Shown piece by piece: positions 33,801-46,700 of a stretch of 64,000 nt of DNA. The stretch is from Bactrocera neohumeralis (taxonomy: Eukaryota > Arthropoda > Insecta > Diptera > Tephritidae), in assembly GCF_024586455.1 (NCBI RefSeq), contig NC_065919.1, positions 21,508,017 to 21,572,016 on the forward strand. The letters are read 5' to 3'. Made by a program: the position numbers and the translations under genes. How positions within the stretch are numbered: position 1 is the first letter of the stretch; every line of letters begins with the position of its first letter. Under the pieces are notes generated by a model, which did no database searches, was not told the DNA's origin, and saw nothing but the letters and a program-made list of their open reading frames with translations.

Positions 33801-34771
33801 TTTTATTTCACTTCAAATTTTAGCTAATAAAACCTGTAAACTGCTCCTTATAACAGAATTATTTTCTTTTATGTGTACTTTTATGCATACAATCAACCCG
33901 GCAGTTGTTCAGAATGAAAAATTTCTTATGCAATTATATCCTTATTGAATTAATTTGTTGCGCACTGCTTACTTATGATGCTAAGATATACACTTATTAG
34001 GACTTTTAATATAATTTAAAGTAATTTTCTGCACTTTATTCCACAAAATTAGGAGATTTATTGGCAGAAAAAATTGCAGCACTTAAGAACTTTGTGAAAA
34101 AATATGGCGTCGCACTTGATATCGATTTTTGCTTAACAGGGATGTATTTAATGCATAAAGACCGCCTCTCCAATAAGGTTGCCATTGCCATACATCAAGG
34201 TTAAAAATTCATGTCTATTTTTTCATTTTATTTAAAAATCAAACAAATATTTTGATAAAGGAGAGAATGCATTTAATGTTTGCTTATATGTATATCTCTA
34301 TATATTTTGTTAATATAATTAAAACATATGTAAAATTTTATTTATTTATAATATTTGGAAACTACGTATGTATGAATTAATTTCCTACATGGCTCTCTTC
34401 ACTGATCCCACTTTTGACAGCTTTTATTAAATATTTTGAGAACAGTATGCATAGATTTTCCTCACAATAAATTTCCGTGTTGAAAGGAGGTGCGGTTTTC
34501 TTTTAATTTCCAAAAATTTGTGCTAATTACTTTTGAGTATTTTACCATATTTCGTTCCAGGAAACCGAGGGTTTTCTTACTTTTATAAAGCAATTGTTGT
34601 AGTCGGCACACATTGCTGCAAGAAAAGGAATTGCTTTAAGGACTGCTAGCAACGTGTGTTATATCGTTCGCCAAAATTCAGAGCCATTTGTGTCTGTATG
34701 TTTGTGTAAAATAAATTTAAATAAGTCAGGAGGCGGGGGAGCACCTGCAGTGATAGTCAGCAGCTGTTAAA
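33801..34771. promoter_or_regulatory. Divergent promoter region between the RGG-protein gene and C2CD5
   Basis: The 971 bp between two oppositely oriented start codons must hold both 5' UTRs and promoters. No TATA box is placed convincingly. 'gatatcgattttt' near 34119 resembles a DRE but lacks its final base. Candidate transcribed 5' UTR of C2CD5 is the GC-richer 34580-34771. Confidence 0.5.
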
Positions 34772-37700
34772 ATGCCAGGCAAAGTCGGTGTGAAAATTAA
34801 AGCTGGGCGCAATTTGCCCGTAATGGATAGAAGTAGTGATACCACCGACGCTTATGTGGAAATCAAATTGGGCAATGTTACACATAAAACGGATGTCTGC
34901 CGTAAAAGTTTAAATCCACAGTGGAATACTGATTGGTAAGTGGAAGTTGCGACAGAGAACCTACAGGTTATATGAATTTACTTCTTTTATAACTCTCCAA
35001 ATTTAAAGAATGTTGCAATCTGTTCAAATTTGATAACTTGACAAGATAAGGTACTCTAAGCGCAGAGATAGTTATAATATCGATATTGTTATTGTTTTGT
35101 AGTGGTTAAATAAATAAATTCCACATTTCTTCATATCTTATTAGGTATACGTTATAAGTTTAGGAAAATGTTTATACCATGAACGACATATGTTAATATT
35201 ATAAGTTTGCTACAAAGTAGGTAACATAAAGGAAGGGAACATAGAATAGATGATATAGTCATGTCGACATACAAACTGAATGCTCAGAAGCAGTTCTTGC
35301 CTAAACTTGACACGGATTGCTTTATATGGCCCACTATAGCATATAGATGACTAAAAACTGACCGATCGAAAACAAGTTTATGTATAGAAAGTTTTTTTTA
35401 TTATAGCAACCGAAGTTAAGTTTCTTGTACTAATTAAATCTTTATATAGGTTTCGCTTCGAAGTGGACGATGCGGAATTACAAGACGAACCGTTGCAGAT
35501 ACGATTGATGGATTATGACACATACTCAGCGAACGATGCCATTGGAAAAGTGAATATAAGTTTAAATCCCTTATGCTTGGAAATGTCGGGCCCAACGACA
35601 CACGGAAAGGGTACTGTATTATCTGGCTGGATACCTGTTTTCGATACCATGCATGGCATACGCGGCGAAGTTAATGTGATAGTCAAAGTAGATTTATTTT
35701 CTGATTTAAATAAATTTCGACAGAGTTCATGCGGTATACCATTTTTTCACTGTAAGTTACATTTTATCGATTGTTTTTCTTATATTGAAGATGTTTTACA
35801 TTTACAGCACAATGTATACCTTATGGGTATCGCGCACAGATGATACATGGTTTTGTTGAGGAGCTGGTCGTCAATGATGATCCTGAATATCAATGGATAG
35901 ATAAAATACGTACGCCGCGCGCTTCCAATGAGGCAAGACAAGTGGTATTTCTGAAATTATCGGGACAAGTATGTGTAAAACAAAATAGGGCTAAATTTTT
36001 AAATATTATATGAGTTTTTCTTATATGTGTGACTACATATTTTACTCTGCTAAAGGTGCAACGAAAAATGGGTCTAAAAGCTATTAATATGGGAGCAAAT
36101 GCTGTTATTGGCTATACGCAATGTTTCGACTTGGAGGGCGATGTAGGTGTGGTGGCGCGTGGAATTGGCACTGCAGTGACCTTGATCAAAGATACAAGCA
36201 GCAGCCAACCAGCTGCAGGCACAGCTGATAATACGCTAATTGAAGAGTGAGTATTTCCTTTTTATAGCTGGCGTCTCTGTACTTTAATAGAAATACATTT
36301 TATGTGCCTTTATTCGTACATATGTGTTTCTTATATGTTTTTCCACATACCTATGTTCACTAGGTGTGTATATTGATATTTATGTGCGTGTGTGTATATA
36401 TCCCGTTTGTTGCGTATGTAGCAACATAAAGCATTTTTTAAAAATTGCCGCTGTCATCACTGCTGATGATATAAGTTTCTGAGCAAACAAATGTGTACGC
36501 ACACAGCTGCATACAAGCACAGACAGATGCTTATGCAGTTATTTTTGCCACAATTGCATGGACATAGGTAACACATATTTACAAACATGCTGAAATAAGG
36601 CCAAGGACATGCATATGCAGATGTATCTCATTAAAGTTGATAGTAAAAAATCATGACAATATTAGAATAAATAAGTGGAGTAAAGGAAAGTGTGATGATT
36701 TGATATGTATGTACCACATTTATTCACGTTCATGTGTATGTATGTATAACAAGATAAATATGGCGCTGGAATCGTGTCGAAATAGTTTCCACCGCGTCGT
36801 ATAAGTAACATTATTAACTAAAATGTTTATATATTTTGCGATTTGTAGTGTTTTAATGTTTATCTTTTTCTTAATTATGTTAATTACATTGCTTCTGTCA
36901 TTGATGTTATAATTTCAACTTTTTAATTTCATTAGAGATTTAACGGTGATAAAATTCAAATAATGTTTAGGAAGAGTTTATTTCGTATTAAGGATGTAAG
37001 TTTGACGTTAACCGATTTTAATTAAAAAATAATAATTTGAAACTAGAAAAAGCGTTAACATAGGCTCCACTGAAGCTATAATACCCTTTACAAATACAAA
37101 AGAGTCTGGATTTTATCGATTAATTTTATGCTATAGTAGTCCGATCTAAACAATTTCTTCAGAGATTCTACCGTTGCCGTAAGCAATAATTCGTGCCAAA
37201 TTTTGTAAAGAAAACTCGTCAAATAAAAAAAATGTTCAATGCGAGAACTTGATTTTTTCCGTTCAGTTTGTATGACAGCTATTTGCTGTCGTGATCCCTT
37301 ATCGACAATTCCGACAAATGAGCATGTTTTTGATGAGAAAAGGGCCTATGTAAATTTTCGGATCGATATCTAAAAAAACAGGGGCTAGTTCGCGTATATA
37401 AAGACAGATGGACATGGCTAATTGGACTAATCTTGACCCGCTCATCATTTATACCATATATGTACATACAAATATACTATATAGGCTGTCCGACGTTTCT
37501 TCTTCTATTCGATGCCCAGGATGTAATTAATTAAATATGTAAAAAAAAACTACAATTAACCGAAATATGAAATTATGTCCTTAATTATTTATTTATAAAT
37601 TCTTATGTCGGCATATCAAAACAAAACTTCATCCAATTTAAATTTTCGTCCAACTGCCACCAAGTTATTTCAGCATGAAAAATCGTCTATTTATGCTAGT

Positions 37701-40700
37701 TATCAGCCTGATTTTGTGCAGTGTTGTATGTTTTTATATATGTGTGTGTGTCCATCAAATATTATACTATATATTTATTAATATATTTTCAAATACAAGC
37801 ATAATATTAAATTTATAAATATCTTTTCCCTCTCCTTTAAAACCACCAAAAACCAAATCAAAATCTTCTCACCCCAATCATTTTGTGCGCTGCTAATACA
37901 AAATCTTTAACGATGTATGTATGTAAATAAATTCAAATTATATAATTCTTTTTATGAACTGTCCATATATTAAACTCGAATAACTTTCATCAATGTACAA
38001 ATAAAACGCGTAAAATTGCTTGAAACAACTTGTTTATAACATCAAATTGAATTTTGTTTTATGCAAATCAAAAATTTATTTGTTGTTCTGTATTGTAAAT
38101 CCTTAATGGCTCGTATAATCGCCACTGCGTTCGCATAACCTATGGGTTTATGTGCTTGCGTACACCATATGTACATATGAATCATTTAACCTGCTCGTAC
38201 TGTCTTCTTTTCTCGTTACCGTTATGATCAATAACAAAAATTACGCCCCTCTCCTTACCCCTGTGTGGACTGATATTGCCATCAATTTTCATTTGAAATG
38301 CCAACGTTGTTGTTGTTGGCTTCAGGCGTACAAAGAAGTACATAGAATTTCTGACAGGTTCGCACATCAATCTGGCCGAACAACCGCCGCCTTGTGAACT
38401 GCAAATTCACAAATCACATTCATCGATACTCTTCGATTTGCAGCACGCCAATACGGGCGCAATGGAAGATAATGAAATTATGCACGATCTAATGCGACAG
38501 GAGGATGAACGCGGTGAGAAGCCGGCGAAAAAGTTACGCCATCATATGAAACGATTTACACACTCTTCGCGAAATATACTCAACGAAAAGTATAATGCAT
38601 TCATGCGTAAATTCGGTGAGAGCGTCGAGTCCAAGTCGCCGAGCAGCACTTCACGTTCGTTAAGCAGCCTCTGCGCCAGCGGCGGTCTGATAAAAGATGA
38701 CGCAACTACCTCAGGCTCATCAGGTCGCAGTTCCACTGGCACCGCCTACGACCTGCGCCGGCGTCCCAGCTTCAAAGCTAAACATAAGATGTTTGGCGTT
38801 GGTGTTGGCGGTGTCACGACCAAGCCGTTCTTGCAACGTCAATCGACGGTGAAGCGTAGTAGTGGCAGCTGCGGTACAGGTGGTAGCGCTACCACCAATC
38901 CGCATGCCATTTTGCGCTCGGTGAGTGCCGAATATAATGCGGCGAACAAGACAGGCTCACCGATAATCGCGTCGATATCTGAGTATTCGGATAGTACACG
39001 CTCCTCGCCAAACATTTGCGGTGACGGTCACGATGATATCGATTACGATGAAGAGCAGTTAGCGGCTATGCTTGGTAAACAAACACAGTTCTATTGTAAT
39101 AAAAATTATGATTATAAAACACCATCGCTGGCGAGCGGTAGCTGTGATCGTAGCGATAGTAGCAGCTGTGTTGATGTGGTAGCCGCTATTGGTGGCTATC
39201 ATCCATTTGGTGAATTCTCGCAACACGAGCCGCATCAGCTACAGCTGAATGTACACGACACAGCCACGATCCATTCATGCTCGCCGAATACGTTTTCCCT
39301 AAGCAATTCAGACAGTTCTGGCTCGGAGGCAGAGTTGGCGCGTGAATTGGCGCGCGGCGAGGCGGTGGAACATGTGAAAATGCAGAAATATTTGAAGATA
39401 TGCAAGGATACCGAAGAAGTTGATGCCAAGTGGATACAGCCTAGCGAGTTGGAGAGTTTCGATGACAGTTTAACCGATTTAACACCACGGCGCTCATTGC
39501 TGCGCGACCTGAAAACATTGTCGCAACATGTGCAGGTGCAGTTATGGACGAGAAGACAGTGAAAATTTCGTAAATATGAATATGAATTTTTCCCCAAAGC
39601 TTTAAGTAGCCAAATCGTTCTGTAATGATAGAAAGTTTACTGTTTAAATATGTTTTTTTTTATAAAAATGATTGAAATGTCGACAAAGCTTATATTCGTA
39701 TTACTTTTATCAATCAGCGCGCCAAAAGTTATGAAATAGTTAATTTCATTGCCTAAAATTAGGCGTTACTGTAAAAAATCCAAGCTAATTGATTCTTATT
39801 CCAAATTTATTTGTTAAAAAATATTTTTAAGAAAAGTTATAATTTGGTTACTAAAAGTTTTTGAGAAATATTTTTGGAAATATTCACTGTTTTCGTATAG
39901 TGTAACGGATTCCACGAAATCTCTTATAAGTACGTCCATTCAAAGCCAATTGCTTACCTGCCTTGCTGCTTATTTTCCAGGATTTTATACACTCAAAGCC
40001 AAAGAAAGTGGAAATATCACCAACGCCATCGCCACAACAACAACGTCGCGCTGCAGCGCCATCTCAGGAAACAAATACTTTGCTCCTACAACCGCCGTCA
40101 GAGGAGAGTAAAGCATATTATTCCTCACAACCGGAGATTTGTCTAAATTGGGATGGCGATATGTGCGCTCCACCACCAACCACACACATTTCCCATTCAC
40201 GTTCGCTCATCAATCTTAGACGCAGCGACGCCAACTCGCCAACAACAACACTTAACATTGCTAATGCGCCAGAGTTTGACTTAACCACCACCAAAGATGA
40301 TATGCACGCTACTAATGCCTATGGCTTTGGTTACGTTTCGGATTCAGATTCCAGCTCGGCTTATCTGCCAGTCACTGTTAAATCATTCGCTAGTAATGCA
40401 AAATGTCCTGTATTTAAAATTTGTCCCTCCACCCCCTCACCTTCGGAGACTGATTTGAAGATATCCTTTATAGAAGACGATGCCTCGACTGTGTTGGATG
40501 ACAGCGCCTCAGAAACCACCGAGATACCCACACCGATCTTAGGCAATAGTACACTTAGCATAGCTACCGTTAGCGCTGCGCCACCGCTAGACTTCATTGA
40601 TGTTATTGCTAATTCCCCTGTAACTAGCAGAAAGTACGTAGTAGGCAATACATCCAGTAGTAGTATTAGTAGTCCACAGCGCTCCCCTAGTACTCCCAGT

Positions 40701-43700
40701 GTTCCCAAACCATATTATTCAAATGCAATTAAAAAGTCTACTAATCATAATAGTAATAATATTGTAAATTCACACTTGCTTGCACCACCGCCATTGCCAT
40801 TGCCATTACCATTGCCGTCATCGCCCACGCTATCATCATCGCGCTCGCTATCGTCAACGCAATTGTTCGTAAACGCGCCCGTGCCTACCTCATCGCCATG
40901 TACACCGCTACTTTGCACCAAAAATCGTCAACACCGGTCGCGCGAATCTCAATCGCCACATCATAGGTCATTGAATGAGGTGAACGCCGCAGCAGTAGCT
41001 TCCAACAACGCCTTAGTGGCAGCAGCGGCCGCCGCGTCGTCCGGCATTACAGATAGTCCCAGTTTGAAACGTTTCGCATCACCAGCACAGGCCGCTGTAG
41101 TGGCAGCAGCTGCCGCCATGCCCAGCGCCAATACATTAGCCAGCGCGCCGTCGTCAGCATCACTTGTACCGGGGTCCAGCAGCAACGGTGGACGTGCCAA
41201 ACTCAGCGCAAGTCCGTCGAAGTTGGCATTGAATTCAGTAGGTGCGGCAAGCGCAAACAATCCAATAACATCAACTGCGGGCACAGCACTTAACACGAGT
41301 GTTTCATCAACGGCCTCGACCACAGATGGTGGCGCAACAAACTCAATACCAGCGCCGTCGAAGGATTCAATGCCGACGGAAATGTGTCGACGCTCATCCG
41401 ACTCAGACTTGAGTATAACGCCAAAAGGTAAGACTGATTTTCATGTTACCATTTATACCTTAACTGATTACAACAATTAGAGCTTTTTAGTGTGTGGCGA
41501 AAACGAGTGTGTATGCCTGAAAGTGTGCTATCTTTATATATAAATATATATATATATATATACATATTTAAGGTGCAAAAAAATCTCAATATAAATAATA
41601 TATTCTACTATAAGAGGTATTCATAACCAGAAAATATAAAGTTTTAACTCAAAAATCACGCAAAAATATGCAACCAGAAAACATATACAAAAATATGCTA
41701 GTTTTAATCGAAGTAAATTATTTCAACTATTATCTTTCTTTACCGGTTTTTCCTACAAAAAAATTTTGTTGAGTTCGGTGGAAAGTGTTCTCACATTTTT
41801 TCCTCTCCCCTGGCACTAATGTGTCGTATTCCGTCTGTTCCATATATTTTTTTAATCAACTTCCATTTCTTCGAGTCGTCTTATCGTCCCTACTTTATGA
41901 TGATTTATTACTAATGCCCTCGCTTTCACTTTTCTTTTGAAGCATTATTTCTATGGCTTTGTTGGAATTAGTAAGTCAAAAGGCATCACTACCATCGCAA
42001 AAACGCGAAATTCCGCACCTTCAAATATTCCTGTAAGAGGGCGGTCCGTAAGTGTTTATTACAAATGGTGTTGTATTTCCCGACATTTGGCTCGGTACAA
42101 ATTTTGCAGAACATCTTTGATGTGGCTTCGGCTCGAAGTCGTATTTGATCAATTAGGTCGCGGCGAAGGCGGAGAAGAGCTTTTTCCTTCGTCAAATTGC
42201 ACGTTTTTCCGGCGTTTCTGAGCAAATCGAAATACATCAGCGGAGTAGAGCTCCGTGACCGTTTCATCTATTTCCAAATACTCGGTGTAGATCACACTTT
42301 GTGAACCCCAGAAAAGGGTGACTATTACCTTTCCATCTTCGCCTTCTTCGGATCAGTTTGCATTTGCCAAATACTTCATGCCGTATATGACCCACACGGT
42401 CTTTTGAGATGCCTACTGTCGCAACTATTTCGCGTATTTTCAATCGGCACTCTGTTCTGATATTGAACTTTTGTCACGTGATTCTGCGTGCTAACAATTG
42501 ATGGGCATCTGAGAGACGTGCATACACGCTAAAACTCGTTAAACCAATTTTTGACGGTCGCCATCAAAGGCGATGAGTCGACGTATTAAGCGCCTAAAGA
42601 TCACCCTAGTATTTCCTACTCAGCCTCATTATTTTTTAAGTCCTATCGTTAATTTTAAAAAATAAATATAAAAACAAAACTTTTTTCTTAAATGAGTTAG
42701 TATGACTGAAGAGCTTTTATAGAGGTCTGCCAGCAAACCAAAAGTTGAATTATGCCGATGTATTAATAAAAAGATACTGACACAAAGAGATAAATATTGA
42801 GGAGTTAAACAAAAAATCAGCAATAATAAAATATTATGATTCTGAAATATAATTTCTTAGTCAATTCTTTCTTAATCACTTTGGCAATTTTTATGGATAT
42901 TGCCAGCATGAACTAAATTTTTCTTCCCGACTACCGCATTTCTTTGCCATAACAACTTCCGAAATACATGTATTATATTATTAAGATAAATCGTTCTATA
43001 TTTTCTTGAATAACCACTGATAACTGACCATATTATCAGCGGTTTAAATGAATATAATCCTCGTACTCTTACTGAAATAACACCCGCAATTTGTTCTCTC
43101 CCCATGCTATCCGCAAAAAAAACCAAACATTTGTCAAAATAAATACAGTTTTACATCGCAAAAGTAAGTAAAAAAAATATGGTCTTGTGCCTGTTTTATT
43201 TTTGTCTCTCTGTCTTTGCGCTCGCTCTATTTTACCCGTAATTAATGTTGATGTAGTGTGTTGCTGTACTGAAATATCAATACAAAACAATCGTAATTTT
43301 TGTCTAAGCCTAAGCGCATAGTAAAGCGACGAGGTGCATGAGCAATTCACTTTAATCGTAGTGAAGCTCGTCTACAGCTCATCCATTGTTTGCTGTCAAA
43401 AAAATTTTAATTGTTGCACTCAAAATCAAATTTGATTGAACCAAAACCGAATTGGTAAACATTTTTTCATAGATTAGTGAAATATTTTTTATGTTCGTGT
43501 AAAGTTTGATCTCCATACTACTGTGAGCAAAAAATAGTAAAACTTTTTAATTTAAATTTATGACTGTCGGTGACATCGGTGCCAAATGTCACATCCAAAT
43601 AATCAGTAGTGTGTATACTCTTGTTTTTCTGAAGTACATAAAGTGCATTCGAATTTTATGATGAGTGAAATTATTCAACAAAGAAGTTCCAATAATTTTT

Positions 43701-46700
43701 TTTTTTTTTTTGCGGAATCAAGTTTTTGGTGCCGAAACGTTTAGAATGTTGGAAAAGGTCTTCGGTGATAATTGTCGCGAGTAAGGGTTTTTAATTGGTA
43801 CAAATTATTCAAATAGGGTAGAGATCGCGTTATCGACGAACCACGTCCAGGACGGCTATCAATATCAACTGATGATCAACACGCCAGTAATATAAAGGAA
43901 TTTGTGCTTGATGATCGACGGTTAACAGTCAGAGATCTTACTGGCATCATTGGTATATTGGAAGGATAAGTGAAAACCATTTTGAAAGATCATTTGGGCC
44001 AAAAAAAAGTGAAAGCACGATTGGTTCCAAAATCACTAGCTTCGTGTGACTTCTGGATATTCAGCAAACTCAAACGACCGCTCCGGGGAAACCGTTTTGA
44101 GTCAATTGAAGACATTAAATGTGAATCGCTACGCACATTGATGGCTATTCCGGAAACTGATTTTAACAATTGTTTTGACGTTCGGAAAAGACGTTGCCAC
44201 AAAAGTGATTACTTTCGAGTGGGACGACATAGATTTTGAAGAATAAGTTAAGAATTCTGAAGTTATGAAGAGAGTCTTACTATTTTTTGCTCATAGTAGT
44301 ATGTCAATCAGAAAAAAAAACTTCACACAATTATAAAAAAAAAGGTTTTACCAATATAAGAAAAAAAGTTAAAGTACCAGTCCGGGTCAAATATGATCTT
44401 GAGATATTTTAGGGAATATTTTTTTTTTTAAATTGTCATTATATAACTTAAATATTATATTTAATATCATTTTATTATATTTAATTGTATATGTTTAAGC
44501 TATTATTTTTTCCTCTCGCTCTACTATGGCTTGTGCTTTACTCTAATAAATATCGATTTTCGAAACATTGTATCGATAAAAAGTAGATGTTTACATTTTT
44601 CATATTCGCTGTTCTTTTTAAATGTTGTTCGATGTATTATATTCTATATACATTCAAACTGAGTCTATAAACGAAGATTGCCTACAGTTTCTACCCAAAA
44701 AATGTGTATAATGTCTTGAACCAATCTTATTATTTAAAGCTAAACTCACATTAAATAACTGCTTGATTCTCTAATTTTCGATTTCGATTTTCGTAGTCTT
44801 ATCCTTGCCTAAAATGTAAGTCGACCAGCTGATTGTTAGTGTGGGTAGGTAGGTTTTTCTTTAATGCTAACTGAATCCGCCTTGCCCATTCTTGAAATGT
44901 AGAATTCGTGCTTATAAAAATCAAAATTTATTATAAGAACCAATTCTCCGATTAAAGACGATATAATAGGAAACTTGTAAAATAGTTTTAGCAAAACAAC
45001 CGTTTTAGAGCTGGAAATAATACTAAATCTTCACTATTCGTGGAGCATTTTAATGAACTGAAAATTTTGTTGTGCCTCTTGTCATGATATTCCCTTTCAT
45101 ATTAATATTTTTTGATATTTTTTTCCAATTGATCAAAATCATAAAGCACATACCCAAAAATTCTTCAAATATTAAATGTTTCACCTTTATTATTGTTCAT
45201 CATAACATATCGATACTCAAAAAATCAAAAGACGATTAATCGATGCCATTTGTCACTGTGGACAACGAAATAGCGGATGTTTATGTTACTTTTGAACTTT
45301 AAAACTAAAAAGAAAATTATAAATCAAAATAAATTATTATATTAACTTCGATACCTATGAGTGGCAAGATTATCTATATCAATTTTTAAACTTACATTCA
45401 CCTAATGGGAACTGGGACAATGAGAAAATTGTATCTACTTGTCTTTGCTAGTAAGGGGTATATGTTTAATATTGTATTTGGTATGAATGTGGCATGTTGA
45501 TTATTTTATATGCATACATAATTATAACTCCTCAGAGCATGCGCATATTTTTCTTTTAAGTACATTCAATTAACATCCAAATAACTGTCCATATCAAGTC
45601 TTTTACAACGTACAAATGCATACATATTTGTACACCTACATATATTAAAAAATTAATAAATATTGTTAACTATTTTTTTTTTTTTTTGCTCATGACATTC
45701 GAAAAACATTTACATATGTATCTACATATTTCATTCGGAATTTAGATGCGAGTAAATTTTAGGGAATGAGAATGAAATCATTTTCAGTATCAAAAAAAGC
45801 AGTTTCTACTTCTTTCAACAATAACATACAGGGTTTGTCTGGAAAGTAATAGGGCTCAGTCGATTCAAAAAATTTATTGAACCAATCGTTATAGTTTTTT
45901 AAAAACTTTCAAAATAGGCTCGTTCCGCGTCGATGCAGCGCTGCCAACGCGATTTCCAAGCATTCAAGGTGTCACTGAAGGCATTTTCCGGAATAGCAGG
46001 CATTCTCAGGTGCATGCTGCTTGGGTCCCCTCTGTCTTAAAAAGCTTGCCTTTCATCGGCCTTTTCAGGCAAGGAAACAAAAAAAAAAGTCCGGGGCCAC
46101 ATTTGGGCTGTAGGGCATCTGCGGAAGCGCTGGGAGGTCGGCTTTGGTTAGGTAGCTGTTCACAAGAAAGGCGGTGTGAGCCGGGGCATTGTCGTGGTGC
46201 AACTTCCAATCGACTGCGATGTCTAGACCCTTCGTTTGAGCCTCTTGAGGACTTCCACGTAAAACTTGGCGTTGACGGTTTGACCAGGAGGAACAAATTC
46301 ATGGTGGACGATGCCTTTGATGTCAAAAAACACAATGAGCATCGTTTTCACTTTGGATTTATTCATTTATAAGCGACCTCTTCCTGGCCCTCCAAAAATG
46401 TCTGGTGCCACCGAAACACACCATTTTTTCCACAATTGACTAGCCGCTCATTCGTTAGCTAGGAACGCCTTCTACCGAATCCAGTCGCGGCGGAAGAAAA
46501 TCAGTCCTATTATTTTCCGGACAAACTCTGTAATTAATCGACGATTGTCTGTGTAAATCTGCTTCTTCGGGATTCAGCTGAACTTCTGTTATTAGAAGGC
46601 TACACGGAGCCCAATTTTCGATGTTTCGTTCGAGCATTTCGACTGGTAACTGGCGAATAACACGGCGTGATGTTTTGCTCCAAAGCCTGAATCGAAGCGG

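Noticed and set aside
33521..33827. His-rich plus-strand frames over the RGG gene
   Set aside because: They are antisense shadows of glycine- and proline-rich codons; the minus-strand exons splice in phase and explain the sequence.
40361..41323. Minus-strand frames over C2CD5 exon 6
   Set aside because: Low-complexity antisense reading of an Ala/Ser/Thr-rich exon that joins its neighbours in phase.
44300..45828. A search for a hidden exon between the mariner copies of C2CD5 intron 6
   Set aside because: Exon 6 and exon 7 already join in phase with the family sequence, and the stretch has no conserved frame.
46010..46372. A 120-codon plus-strand frame in C2CD5 intron 6
   Set aside because: It is antisense to the mariner transposase remnant bounded by clear TIRs at 45829-46530.
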